Source of the DNA: Komagataeibacter nataicola
Lineage (GTDB): Bacteria > Pseudomonadota > Alphaproteobacteria > Acetobacterales > Acetobacteraceae
DNA length: 39,248 nucleotides
Direction: 5' to 3'
Assembly (NCBI RefSeq): GCF_003207795.1
Contig: NZ_NIRT01000026.1
Span: 1-39,248 of the forward strand
Under the pieces are notes generated by a model, which saw only the letters and a list, made by a program, of their open reading frames with translations, had not been told where the DNA came from and did no database searches. The position numbers were made by a program, and so were the translations under genes. This document shows positions 14,914 to 23,381 of the stretch, one piece after another (position 1 is the first letter of the stretch; each line of letters begins with the position of its first letter).

Positions 14914-17148
14914 ATGAAAGGTCTTGAGCTTTCCCTGACCCGTTTTCAGGATCAGATACGGGCATTTTTCCGGCGGCTGTGGCCGCCGGGCATGACCCTG
15001 CGCCAGGACCATCTGCGGTGGCTGTATGCGCCGGGCATCTTCACCTTCGGCTATGCGCTGCGCACCACCATTACCTCGCTCATCGCGCTGGGCATTGCGC
15101 TGTGGTGGGAGCTTGGCAGCCCGCAATGGGCGGCGCTCACGGTGTGGATGGTGGCGCAGGGCACGCGCGGCAAGAGTGTGGCCAAGGCGCGGTGGCATCT
15201 GTTCGGCATGGTGGTGGGCACGATCTGTGCCGTGCTGCTGGTGGCGGCGTTTCCGCAGGCGCCGCTCATGTTCATCCTGCTGCTGGCCATCGGCATTGGC
15301 ACGTTCTGCTTTATCGGCACGCTGCTGCCTGGTCCCGCCACCATGACCAACTACCGCATTCACGGCATGCGGGCGAGCGGGTTTACCTACGCCATCATCT
15401 CGCTTGATGGCATTGCCGACCCGCAGAACATCTTCATGACCGCCATGTCACGCGCGACCTATATCGTGCTGGGCATCGTGCTGGAGAGCACGGTCTCCTC
15501 CCTGTTCCAGTTCAAGCTGGCCAAGCGCGCGGAAGACCGGCTGGCCGACAATTTCATGACCGCCATCAATGGCGCGGCCCAGACGCTGGCCTCCCTCCTG
15601 TCGGGTGACACGCAGGTGCTCAAGCAGGCGCGGGGCGTGTTCTCCAACATCACTACGCTGAGCGACCAGATCGAGTTTGCCGAGGTCGAGATGGGTGCTC
15701 ATCGCGGCCATGAGGGCGACCATGCGCGCGCGGCCCTTGCGCGGGTGGCCATGCTGCTCTCGCGCGGGCTGGACCTTGCCGCCCTCATGCAGGGGCCGGT
15801 GGGCCGCCCCGATGCCGCGTTCAACGCGACATCGAGCAAGGTGCAGGCCTTCCTCAAGGACATGGCGGGCGAGCTTGAGGCCAGTGATGACATCCACCCC
15901 GTGCTGGCCCGGCTGGCGGAACTGCAGGCGGCATGCCGGCAGAGCGTGGTGGATTCCCTCAACCAGGAAATGGGCAGCCCCGGCAGCCTGCCGGTTGATC
16001 CGCAACTGGTGCAGATGCTCTCGCAGCAGCGCATGCTCAATTACGCGCTGGGCCAGATCCTTGACGAGCTGGAGCAGGCGCTGATCCAGTTCGATGCCAG
16101 CCGCAACCCGCTGGCGCATGACCATTTTCACTACCGGCTCAAGACCTTCCGTGACTGGCAGCAGGCCTTTACCAACAGCCTGCGCGCCTCGGTTACCATC
16201 TTCGGGGCGGGGGTGATCTGGATCACGACCGCATGGTCGGCCGGGCTGACCTTCATCATGTTCGTCTCCATCGTGTGCAGCCTGTTCTCCACGCTGGAGA
16301 AACCGGCACTGGCCACCCGTGCCTTCCTTGGTGGCGCCATCATTGCCTCGGTCGTGGCAGGCGTGCTGGTGCTGTGGCGTCTGGCCTCACCCACTACATA
16401 TGAGATCATGGCGCTGTGCCTGTTCCTGCCCATGCTGGCGGGGGGGCTGGCCTTTGCCTATCCGGCGCTGATCCTCGGGGCTGTTTCGTACAACCTGTTC
16501 CTGCCCATCCTGCTCGGACCGGGCAACCAGAGCCGGCTGGATGAGGTGGCGTTCTTCAACACCGCCATGCCGCTCATAGTCGGGTTGTGGTATGCGATGT
16601 GGGCGTTCCGGCTGGTGCTGCCGTTCGATACGAACGACATGCGCTGGCAGATGCGCACCGGCATCCTGCGTGGGCTGCGCTATGTGGCGCGGGCGCGCAC
16701 GCTGCCCACCACGCTGTATGTGGTCGAGCATAACGTGGACCGCTTCGTGCGGCTGCTGACCAATGCGGAAAACACGCCTGACACCATTATCGATGCCTAC
16801 CTGCAGGGAATCCTGTCAGCCATGACCATCGGGCTGAATGTCATCCGCCTGCGCGCCATCCTTGAGCGCCACCTGCTGCCGCCCGAGGCGCAGCGCGTGG
16901 TGGGTGAGATGATGGGGCGCATGGCGCAGTTCAGCGGTCGCTATGGCGGGCATTACGGGCGCACGGCGCGCTCGGCCAAATTCGCCATCATGCACCTGCA
17001 GCAGCTTGCGGGGCAGGCCGACAATCTGGGCGTGCGGCTGGAAATAGACAGTGCGCTGGGGTGTCTTTACGTGATTTCGTTTGAACTGGACCACAACCAG
17101 AAATTCTTTGATGCCTCCAGCCCGTATCTGGATCCGGTCATGGCGTGA
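14914..17148 (+). CDS. FUSC-family membrane protein (YccS/AaeB-like putative exporter)
   Basis: The 744-residue product has the duplicated architecture of FUSC/aromatic-acid-exporter proteins: a first block of about six membrane helices (residues 45-200), a long soluble helical region (about 205-420), a second helix block (about 425-575) and a C-terminal cytoplasmic domain. Motifs such as GSPQWAALTVWMVAQGTRGKSVAKARWHLFGMVVGT match the conserved FUSC first block. Family members are linked to efflux of aromatic acids such as p-hydroxybenzoate and fusaric acid. The substrate here is unknown, and no periplasmic adaptor gene is adjacent. The start has AT-rich and GGGGGAG sequence upstream. Confidence 0.88.
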   Translation: MKGLELSLTRFQDQIRAFFRRLWPPGMTLRQDHLRWLYAPGIFTFGYALRTTITSLIALGIALWWELGSPQWAALTVWMVAQGTRGKSVAKARWHLFGMVVGTICAVLLVAAFPQAPLMFILLLAIGIGTFCFIGTLLPGPATMTNYRIHGMRASGFTYAIISLDGIADPQNIFMTAMSRATYIVLGIVLESTVSSLFQFKLAKRAEDRLADNFMTAINGAAQTLASLLSGDTQVLKQARGVFSNITTLSDQIEFAEVEMGAHRGHEGDHARAALARVAMLLSRGLDLAALMQGPVGRPDAAFNATSSKVQAFLKDMAGELEASDDIHPVLARLAELQAACRQSVVDSLNQEMGSPGSLPVDPQLVQMLSQQRMLNYALGQILDELEQALIQFDASRNPLAHDHFHYRLKTFRDWQQAFTNSLRASVTIFGAGVIWITTAWSAGLTFIMFVSIVCSLFSTLEKPALATRAFLGGAIIASVVAGVLVLWRLASPTTYEIMALCLFLPMLAGGLAFAYPALILGAVSYNLFLPILLGPGNQSRLDEVAFFNTAMPLIVGLWYAMWAFRLVLPFDTNDMRWQMRTGILRGLRYVARARTLPTTLYVVEHNVDRFVRLLTNAENTPDTIIDAYLQGILSAMTIGLNVIRLRAILERHLLPPEAQRVVGEMMGRMAQFSGRYGGHYGRTARSAKFAIMHLQQLAGQADNLGVRLEIDSALGCLYVISFELDHNQKFFDASSPYLDPVMA

Positions 17149-17193
17149 GGCGCAGCGGGATTTCTATGCTGATACTCATGAGGAACGTGATCT

Positions 17194-17230
17194 GAAGCTT
17201 TTTGAAAAAAGCTTCGCCAAAAACATTCTT
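17194..17230 (-). repeat. dispersed intergenic repeat, copy 7 (half)
   Basis: The perfect stem GAAGCTTTTT-GA-AAAAAGCTTC at 17194-17215 (half A) is followed by the arm GCCAAAAACATT. Half B is absent. It lies between the convergent ends of the FUSC gene and accC, just before a strong terminator. Confidence 0.8.
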
Positions 17231-17252
17231 ATGTTTTCAGGCCGGTCATAAA

Positions 17253-17288
17253 AAAAGCGACCCCTGCTTGCTGGCAGGGGTCGCTTTT
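17253..17288. terminator. strong bidirectional intrinsic terminator between FUSC gene and accC
   Basis: A perfect fifteen-base stem AAAAGCGACCCCTGC/GCAGGGGTCGCTTTT with a six-base loop TTGCTG. The A-run and T-run at its two ends let it work in both directions, serving the two convergent genes. Confidence 0.93.
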
Positions 17289-17325
17289 CTGTTTTGAGGC
17301 GCGATGGCAATCAGGCTGTGATCGC

Positions 17326-18675
17326 TTAGCCCTGCTGCTGGCGGGCCACGAAGTTTTCCAGCCAGTGGATGGTGTAGTCCCCCTTGCGGAACTGGGGGTC
17401 TTCGAGAATCTTGCGGTGCAGCGGAATGACCGTCTTCACCCCTTCGATCACGAATTCATCCAGCGCGCGGCGCATGCGCTCGATCGCCTCAAGGCGGGTC
17501 GGCGCGCGCACGATCAGCTTGGCGATCATGCTGTCGTAATAAGGCGGCACGCGGTAGCCCGCGTACAGCGCACTGTCGATTCGCACGCCCAGCCCGCCGG
17601 GCGGGTGGTAGACCGTGATCGTGCCTGGCGTGGGCATGAAGGTCTGCGGGTCCTCGGCATTGATGCGACATTCGATCGCGTGGCCGGAGAACTTGATGTC
17701 GGACTGGCTGTAGCCGATTGGCTCGCCCGCCGCGATGCGGATCTGCTCGCGCACGAGGTCCACGTCGCACACCATCTCCGTCACCGGATGTTCCACCTGC
17801 AGGCGGGTGTTCATCTCGATGAAGCAGAACTGCCCGTCCTGATACAGGAACTCCAGCGTGCCCGCGTTGCGGTAGCCGAGTTTGGTCAGGGCGGCGGTGG
17901 CGATCGCGCCGATCTCGTCACGCTGCCGGGCTGTCAGGGCAGGCGAGCCCGCTTCTTCAAGCAGCTTCTGGTGGCGGCGCTGCAGCGAGCAGTCACGCTC
18001 GCCATAATGCACCACGTTGCCATGCGTGTCGGCCATGATCTGCAGTTCGATATGGCGCGGCTTGTCGAGGTATTTTTCGAGATAGACCTCGTCATTGCCA
18101 AAGGCGGCGCGGGCCTCGGTGCGGGCAACGCTCCATGCCTCTTCAAGGTCAGCCTCGGTGGGGGCGACCTTCATGCCGCGCCCGCCACCGCCTGCCGCAG
18201 CCTTGATCAGCACGGGGTAGCCGACTTTCGCCGCGACCTCGCGCGCCTGCTCCAGGCTTTCCAGCGCACCATCCGAGCCGGGCACCAGCGGCACGCCCAG
18301 CGCCATCATGGTGGTCTTGGCGGTGATCTTGTCGCCCATCATGCGGATATGTTCCGCCGTCGGCCCGATGAAGGTCAGGCCGTGGGCCTCGACCGTCTCG
18401 GCAAAATCGGCGTTTTCCGACAGGAACCCGTAGCCGGGGTGAATGGCGTCCGCCCCGGTGATGGTGGCCGCCGAGAGGATGGCCGCGACATTGAGGTAAG
18501 AATCGCGGCTGGCGGGCGGCCCGATGCACACGGCTTCATCCGCAAGGCGGACATACATGGCATCCGTATCGGCCGTGGAGTGCACGGCAACGGTCCGGAT
18601 GCCCAGTTCGCGGCAGGCCCGCAGGATGCGCAGGGCGATCTCGCCACGATTGGCAATGAGGATCTTGGAAAACAT
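17326..18675 (-). CDS. accC: acetyl-CoA carboxylase, biotin carboxylase subunit AccC
   Basis: AccC carboxylates biotin on AccB using ATP and bicarbonate, the first half-reaction of malonyl-CoA synthesis. The 449-residue product carries the whole family layout: [20 protein letters not shown] at the start, [15 protein letters not shown], the ATP-grasp Gly-rich loop [27 protein letters not shown] with the catalytic residues, and [12 protein letters not shown]. The start overlaps the accB stop by one base (TAATG). It is the last gene of the aroQ-accB-accC set and is followed by a bidirectional terminator. Confidence 0.98.
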   Translation of the reverse strand: MFSKILIANRGEIALRILRACRELGIRTVAVHSTADTDAMYVRLADEAVCIGPPASRDSYLNVAAILSAATITGADAIHPGYGFLSENADFAETVEAHGLTFIGPTAEHIRMMGDKITAKTTMMALGVPLVPGSDGALESLEQAREVAAKVGYPVLIKAAAGGGGRGMKVAPTEADLEEAWSVARTEARAAFGNDEVYLEKYLDKPRHIELQIMADTHGNVVHYGERDCSLQRRHQKLLEEAGSPALTARQRDEIGAIATAALTKLGYRNAGTLEFLYQDGQFCFIEMNTRLQVEHPVTEMVCDVDLVREQIRIAAGEPIGYSQSDIKFSGHAIECRINAEDPQTFMPTPGTITVYHPPGGLGVRIDSALYAGYRVPPYYDSMIAKLIVRAPTRLEAIERMRRALDEFVIEGVKTVIPLHRKILEDPQFRKGDYTIHWLENFVARQQQG

Positions 18676-19139
18676 TACTCTATGATGACCAGCGCTTCGC
18701 CGAACTCGACCGGGTCGCCGGACTGCACCAGAATCCGGCTGACCGTGCCAGCGCGCGGGGCCTTGATCTGGTTGAAGGTCTTCATCGCCTCGATCAGCAG
18801 CAGCGTCTGGCCTGCGGCCACCTGCTGGCCTTCGGATACGAAAGCGGGCGAGGACGGATCGGGCGCCAGGTAGGCCACGCCCACCATCGGGCTGGTCACC
18901 GCGCCGGGGTGCTTGGACAGGTCGGCCGGGTTGGCGGCGGGCGGGGCCACGGGCGTGGGCGCAGCCGGTGCGGCGGCCACGGGGGCCGGGGCGGGCACGG
19001 CATGCGCCACGGGGGCGGCGGCGCGCACCACGCGGATGCGGTTGTCCTTTTCCGCAATCTCGATTTCGGTCAGGCCGGTATCGGTGAGAATTTCAGCCAA
19101 TGCCCGTATGGCATCCGCATCCACGAGCAGTCGGCTCAT
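18675..19139 (-). CDS. accB: acetyl-CoA carboxylase biotin carboxyl carrier protein AccB
   Basis: AccB carries the biotin that AccC carboxylates. The 154-residue product has an N-terminal helical segment, an Ala/Pro-rich linker (about residues 42-75) and a C-terminal biotinyl domain. Biotin attachment is at the Lys of [12 protein letters not shown] near residue 118. The ATG at 19139 has a GAGGA box about six bases upstream and overlaps the aroQ stop in an ATGA. A longer in-frame extension through aroQ is not real. Transcription from the aroQ side should give all three products from one message. Confidence 0.97.
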   Translation of the reverse strand: MSRLLVDADAIRALAEILTDTGLTEIEIAEKDNRIRVVRAAAPVAHAVPAPAPVAAAPAAPTPVAPPAANPADLSKHPGAVTSPMVGVAYLAPDPSSPAFVSEGQQVAAGQTLLLIEAMKTFNQIKAPRAGTVSRILVQSGDPVEFGEALVIIE

Positions 19140-19591
19140 TGATCGTCCTCGTCCAGAATCATGTCTGTCATGGCCTGAAGCGCCAGGGCATACCCCCGTA
19201 CGCCCAGCCCGCATATGACGCCAATGGCGGCCTGGGAGACGTAGGAGTGATGACGAAAGGCTTCACGGCGGTGAATGTTGGAGATGTGCACCTCGATCAC
19301 CGGCAGATCAACGGCGAGCAGCGCGTCGAGTATGGCAACCGAGGTGTGGGAATAGGCCGCCGGGTTGATGATGATGCCGCGTGCGCGGCCCCGGCATTCC
19401 TGTATCCATGAAACGAGTTCCCCCTCGCCATTGGTCTGGCGGAAGTCGATGGCTACATCGAGCCGTTCGGCTGCCTGCACACAGACCTGTTCCACGTCGT
19501 CAAGCGTGGCATGGCCATAGACTTCGGGTTGCCGCAGTCCGAGCATGTTCAGGTTTGGGCCGTTCAGCACGGCAATGAGAGGGCGCTCCAT
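19136..19591 (-). CDS. aroQ: type II 3-dehydroquinate dehydratase AroQ
   Basis: AroQ dehydrates 3-dehydroquinate to 3-dehydroshikimate in the shikimate pathway. The 151-residue product has the type II signatures LNGPNLNMLGLRQPEVYG (with the catalytic Tyr), IINPAAYSHTSVAILDAL and EVHISNIHRREAFRHHSYVS (catalytic His). The ATG at 19591 gives the family length. The open frame extends upstream to a TTG at 19705, but that part lacks similarity. The overlap with accB is the common alphaproteobacterial aroQ-accB-accC arrangement. Its promoter should lie in the divergent gap shared with the RlpA-like gene. Confidence 0.97.
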   Translation of the reverse strand: MERPLIAVLNGPNLNMLGLRQPEVYGHATLDDVEQVCVQAAERLDVAIDFRQTNGEGELVSWIQECRGRARGIIINPAAYSHTSVAILDALLAVDLPVIEVHISNIHRREAFRHHSYVSQAAIGVICGLGVRGYALALQAMTDMILDEDDQ

Positions 19592-19723
19592 GATGCACGC
19601 GCCTAGCACGCCCGCCGTCCGGTTCCAAGTCCGATCATGCGGCTTCCCCCCTGACAGGACCGCCTGCGCCCGGCTTGCGGGCTGAATTATGTCATGGAGG
19701 TCCAATTATGTTATGGTGGCTTT

Positions 19724-20266
19724 ATGACAGGAAAAACCGATCACCAGCGCGCGGGCGGCGAACGGAGCGGCAATACGGCGCGCTTCGGGGCAACCGTGGC
19801 GGTAGCGTGCCTGATGCTGGCGACATCGGGCCTGCTCAACGCGGCGCAGGCGGCGGCGCGCCATGCGGTGGCCACCACCCGGCACGGGGGCCGCGCCAGC
19901 GTAAGGCGGCCGCCCGCCATGGCGCATGTGCCTGCGAACTGGAACCAGCACGGCCTGGCCAGCTGGTATGGCACGGGCAGGCAGAGCGGGCACGCCACCG
20001 CCTCGGGCGAGCAGTTCGACCCTGATGCGCTGACCGCCGCCCACGCCCAGCTGCCGCTGGGCACGCGGGTCAGGGTGCATGCCCTCAGCACCGGGCGCTC
20101 GGTCGTGGTCCGGGTCAATGACAGGGGGCCGTATCATGGGCATCGCATCATCGACCTGTCGCCCGAGGCCGCGCGGCAACTCGGCATCCTGGGCCGTGGT
20201 GTCTCGACAGTGGAAATAGAACCCGCGCGCGGGGCGGATGAGGAAGTGGCCAGCGCCACGCGCTAG
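19724..20266 (+). CDS. rlpA: RlpA-like septal-ring lytic transglycosylase family protein
   Basis: The 180-residue product has an N-terminal hydrophobic export segment (about residues 22-42, ending AAQAAARHA), a basic linker and a double-psi beta-barrel at about 75-165. The barrel carries the RlpA signatures GLASWYGTGRQSGHATASGEQFD, AAHAQLPLGTRVRV, VVVRVNDRGPYHGHRIIDLS and AARQLGI. RlpA proteins act in the periplasm on peptidoglycan stripped of stem peptides. No SPOR domain is present and I see no clear lipobox, so this is a short form. The ATG at 19724 is preferred over 19694. Confidence 0.88.
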   Translation: MTGKTDHQRAGGERSGNTARFGATVAVACLMLATSGLLNAAQAAARHAVATTRHGGRASVRRPPAMAHVPANWNQHGLASWYGTGRQSGHATASGEQFDPDALTAAHAQLPLGTRVRVHALSTGRSVVVRVNDRGPYHGHRIIDLSPEAARQLGILGRGVSTVEIEPARGADEEVASATR

Positions 20267-20322
20267 GGGCTGCATCAGGCAGGCCGCCTGAAACGGCAGG
20301 CCCGAGAGTGCCCTGAAATCAT

Positions 20323-20362
20323 GAAAGTTGCTGGTGAAGCTTTTTTCAGAAAGCTGAAGCCT
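20323..20362 (+). repeat. dispersed intergenic repeat, copy 8 (5' half)
   Basis: GAAAGTTGCTGGTGAAGC, TTTTTTCAGAAAGC and TGAAGCCTCACGCG correspond to the left arm and half A of the family. The copy lies between the convergent ends of the RlpA-like gene and the BrkB-family gene. Confidence 0.7.
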
Positions 20363-20390
20363 CACGCGCCCGCAGGGGCCAGCGCGCCTC

Positions 20391-21332
20391 CTAGAGGCGC
20401 TGATGCTTGGTCCAGCCTTCCATGATCTTGTCGGGCGAGCAGCGCAGTTTCATCTCGATCTCGAGTCCCGCATTCAGTTCCGCGCCGAGCAGCACCACGT
20501 AGGCCGAGACATAAAACCACATCATGATGGCGATGAACGCACCCAGCGGACCATAGGTGGCGCTGTAGCCCGCGATATGGCTGACATAATACGAGAACCC
20601 CGCCGAGGAGAGCAGCCACAGCAGCGTGGCCCCGATCGAGCCGGGCAGGATGCACCGCCAGTACGTATGGGGCCGGTTGGGGCCAAAGCGGTACAGCACT
20701 GAACACAGCGACAGCACGAACAAAAGCATGAGCATTGGCCCGCCCATGCGCACCAGCAGCTCGACCGAGCCGGGCGGGGGGGCGAGTTCAAGCTTCTGCG
20801 GCAGGTAGTCGAGCAGGAACGGCAGCCCCACCATGAGGGCCAGCGTGAGGATGCCGCCGCAGATCGAGCAGAAGGTCAGCGCCATGCCCATGGCCTGAAA
20901 GCGCAGGAAGCTGCGGGTCTCGGGCGTGTTGTAGGCCACGTTCATCGCCAGGATGAGCGAACGCGTGGCAGCCGAGGCCGACCACGTGGCGATGGTGGTC
21001 GATATGATCAGGTTCAGCGTAAGGGATGAATGCGATTCGGCCACCAGCAGGTGGATGCGCGCGCCGATCATGTCATAGGCCGCAGGCGGCAGAAGGTTGC
21101 GCAGCACCACGAGCTGGGGTTCCACCGTCTGCGGGTCGAACAGGAGGCCATAGAGCGAGATGAGCGTGCTCATGGCCGGAAACAGCGACAGCGTGGCGTA
21201 GAACGCACAGCCTGCCGCAGCCAGCGTGATCTGGTCGGATACGATGTTGCGGGCGACCTGCCGCAGCACTTTCCTGACCTGCTGCATGGAAAAATGCGGC
21301 AGGTGTCGCGCGGGCGGGGGTATGTCCGTCAT
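20391..21332 (-). CDS. YihY/BrkB-family inner-membrane protein
   Basis: A 313-residue protein with about six membrane helices and the family core motifs: AAAGCAFYATLSLFPAMSTLI, NVAYNTPETRSFLRF, LPGSIGATLLWLLSSAGFSYYV and YGPLGAFIAIMMWFYVSAYVVLLGAELNAGLE. The family was once annotated as ribonuclease BN or serum-resistance BrkB. Its true role is unknown, though a transport or envelope function is likely. The ATG at 21332 has no clear ribosome-binding site. An in-frame TTG at 21362, with AGGACAAGAAG upstream, is an alternative that adds ten residues. Confidence 0.88.
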   Translation of the reverse strand: MTDIPPPARHLPHFSMQQVRKVLRQVARNIVSDQITLAAAGCAFYATLSLFPAMSTLISLYGLLFDPQTVEPQLVVLRNLLPPAAYDMIGARIHLLVAESHSSLTLNLIISTTIATWSASAATRSLILAMNVAYNTPETRSFLRFQAMGMALTFCSICGGILTLALMVGLPFLLDYLPQKLELAPPPGSVELLVRMGGPMLMLLFVLSLCSVLYRFGPNRPHTYWRCILPGSIGATLLWLLSSAGFSYYVSHIAGYSATYGPLGAFIAIMMWFYVSAYVVLLGAELNAGLEIEMKLRCSPDKIMEGWTKHQRL

Positions 21333-21399
21333 ATCGATTTCAGTAGATGAGGAACCAATCAAGGCGGGCTTCTTGTCCTGTTATGTGGTGGCACGCCGG

Positions 21400-21710
21400 G
21401 CGCGGAGTGGATCGGTCTGTGTGTATTGTGCCACTATCGTGTGATCCTAAAGGAAAAATTACGGATCGTGAGGATTTTTCTATTGCGTCAGGCGCGTATT
21501 GTGCGCATATGCGCTCCCTACGCAACAACGCACGTGCCACTGGCCCTCTGAGGTTACGCAACGACGTCAAGCGTTCTGGCAATCGGGCCACCACATGGTG
21601 GGGGTCCTTATTGGTCGCTGGTCCGTTAGACCGTTTCGCAACATCTGTCCGTTTGTGCAATTCCAGAATTGTGTTCATCCGGGCGGCAGTACAGAAGGGA
21701 TTTGGGTGCG
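21400..21710 (+). ncRNA. structured leader of the ornithine decarboxylase gene, speF-type candidate
   Basis: The 378 bases between the BrkB-family gene and the decarboxylase contain no clear independent gene but several pairing elements. TTGCGT at 21483-21488 can pair with ACGCAA at 21520-21525 or with a second ACGCAA at 21556-21561. GTGCG at 21501-21505 can pair with CGCAC at 21529-21533, which would compete with the first helix. CCACC-ACAT-GGTGG forms a hairpin at 21588-21601. Alphaproteobacterial ornithine decarboxylase genes are known to carry a conserved leader, the speF motif; placing this region in that family is inference from position and structure, not from a covariance search. Confidence 0.45.
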
Positions 21711-22841
21711 ATGACTCCCAAAATCGCTCGTTATCTGGCTGAGCAGGCTCCTGCCACGCCATGCCTTATCGTTGATGTCGACCGGGTGGAAGAACGCTAC
21801 CGCGCCCTGCGCGAGGCGCTGCCGCTGGCCCGGATCTACTACGCCGTAAAGGCCAACCCCGCCCGTGAGATCCTGACCCGCCTCGTGGGTCTTGGCTCGT
21901 CGTTCGATGCCGCCTCGTGGGAAGAGATTTCCATGTGCCTCGAAGCAGGCGCGCGCCCGGCGGATGTCTCGTTCGGCAACACGGTCAAGAAAGCCTCGAA
22001 CATCGCCCGCGCATTTGCCGCAGGCGTGGACATGTTCGCCTTTGACTGCGCGGAAGAGCTCGAGAAACTGGCCCGCCATGCGCCGGGCTCGCGCGTCTAC
22101 TGCCGCCTGATCGTGGAGAACGAGGGCGCTGACTGGCCGCTGTCGCGCAAATTCGGCACGACACTGGACAATGCGCGCGATCTGATGCTGCGTGCACGAG
22201 ACCTTGGCCTCGACCCCTATGGCCTGTCCTTCCACGTGGGCAGCCAGCAGACCGAGACTGGCGCGTACGAGGCGGCTATCGCCCGCGTGGGCATGCTGTT
22301 CACCGATCTCAAGGCCGCGGGGCTTGACCTGCGCATGGTCAACCTCGGCGGCGGGTTCCCCATCCGCTACCGTGACGACGTGCCGGGCATCGACCGTTTC
22401 GCCGTGGCCATCAGCCACGCCATGACCGAGCATTTCGGCAATGACCTGCCGGAAATGATCATCGAGCCGGGCCGCTTCATGGTGGGCGACGCTGGTGTGG
22501 TGTCATCGGAAGTGGTGCTGGTCAGCCGTCGTGGCATGGATGACGGCGTGCGCTGGGTCTATCTCGACATCGGGCGCTTTGGCGGCCTGGCCGAGACCGA
22601 GGGCGAGGCCATCCGCTACGGCATCCGCACCCCGCATGATGGCACGGCGACCGGCCCGGTCGCCATTGCAGGCCCGACCTGCGACGGGGCTGACATCATG
22701 TATGAAAAGACCCCCTACGCCCTGCCGCTGGGGCTGGAATCGGGCGACAGGATCGAACTGCTCTCCACCGGGGCCTATGTTTCGACCTACTGCTCGACCG
22801 GGTTCAATGGCCTCAAGCCTATCCAGGAACACTATATCTGA
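21711..22841 (+). CDS. ornithine (or lysine/ornithine) decarboxylase, fold III
   Basis: A PLP-dependent decarboxylase of the alanine-racemase fold, 376 residues, which makes putrescine from ornithine and, in some relatives, cadaverine from lysine. PLP binds Lys47 in YYAVKANPA. Other family motifs are the SFHVGSQQTE loop, GGGFPIRY, EPGRFMVGDAG for the phosphate, and the active-site Cys in GPTCDGADIMYE from the partner subunit, followed by AYVSTYCSTGFNG. The length matches the bacterial fold-III ornithine decarboxylases of alphaproteobacteria. The ATG at 21711 has AAGGGA about eleven bases upstream and follows a long structured leader. A GNRA-loop hairpin lies just after the gene. Confidence 0.94.
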   Translation: MTPKIARYLAEQAPATPCLIVDVDRVEERYRALREALPLARIYYAVKANPAREILTRLVGLGSSFDAASWEEISMCLEAGARPADVSFGNTVKKASNIARAFAAGVDMFAFDCAEELEKLARHAPGSRVYCRLIVENEGADWPLSRKFGTTLDNARDLMLRARDLGLDPYGLSFHVGSQQTETGAYEAAIARVGMLFTDLKAAGLDLRMVNLGGGFPIRYRDDVPGIDRFAVAISHAMTEHFGNDLPEMIIEPGRFMVGDAGVVSSEVVLVSRRGMDDGVRWVYLDIGRFGGLAETEGEAIRYGIRTPHDGTATGPVAIAGPTCDGADIMYEKTPYALPLGLESGDRIELLSTGAYVSTYCSTGFNGLKPIQEHYI

Positions 22842-22876
22842 TTGCGTTCAGCACGAGCTGAACACGTGTGAATACC

Positions 22877-22906
22877 AGGGCGGCAGGACGAAAGTCTTGC
22901 CGCCCT
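22877..22906 (+). terminator. stem-loop after the ornithine decarboxylase gene
   Basis: AGGGCGGCAGGAC-GAAA-GTCTTGCCGCCCT is a thirteen-base stem with one G-U pair and a GNRA tetraloop. No T-run follows, so it may be a 3'-end stabiliser or a poor intrinsic terminator rather than a strong one. Confidence 0.6.
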
Positions 22907-22958
22907 GCGTGTATCGGGGGGATACACAGGGCAGTTCCATCCATGCCGGAGGTGTTTC

Positions 22959-23372
22959 TTGCCCGTGTTCCGTGTTTCAACGCTGCGTTTGCTGGGCCTG
23001 TCCTTTATCGGGTGCGTCGTGGCGGCGCGGGCGTTTGCAGCCCCCGTGCTGGTTCACGCCACGCCATCGGCGGGGCAGCATGTGCCTGCGGGCAATGTGG
23101 CGATCAAACTGAACTATAACAGCGTGATTGACCCGTTCCGCGCGCGCCTGCTCCTGCTTGGGCCGAGCGGCGTGCCGCAACTGCTCGCGGCTTCTCCCAG
23201 TGATGACGAACAGCAGGGCCTGGCCACCACCGTAACGCTGACACCGGGGCATTACGTGCTGCACTGGCGCATGCGCGCCCCCGGCGGCACGCCTGCGGAG
23301 GGGAACCTGCCGTTTGACGTGGACCCCGCAGGTGCCCCCGCCGTCGCGGCAGCGCCTGCTGGCAGGAAATAG
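22959..23372 (+). CDS. CopC-domain-like exported protein lacking the usual copper-site motif
   Basis: The 137-residue product has a signal peptide (cleavage likely after AFA near residue 28) and one immunoglobulin-like CopC/YobA domain. VLVHATPSAGQHVPAGNVAIKLNYNSVIDP matches the first half and LTPGHYVLHWRM the last strand. CopC proteins bind periplasmic copper. Here the normal SADGHPVSG segment, which carries Asp and His ligands, reads APGGTPAEG, and His is not at the mature N-terminus. Copper binding through the classical site is therefore unlikely. Translation starts at TTG 22959, six bases after a GGAGG box. No copD lies next to it. The stop is nine bases from the stop of convergent ccmB. 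Confidence 0.78.
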   Translation: MPVFRVSTLRLLGLSFIGCVVAARAFAAPVLVHATPSAGQHVPAGNVAIKLNYNSVIDPFRARLLLLGPSGVPQLLAASPSDDEQQGLATTVTLTPGHYVLHWRMRAPGGTPAEGNLPFDVDPAGAPAVAAAPAGRK

Positions 23373-23381
23373 CCGCCTTCC

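Noticed and set aside
17365-18873. A 502-codon plus-strand frame opposite accC and accB
   Set aside because: Composition is typical antisense of GC-rich coding DNA; accC and accB are secure on the other strand.
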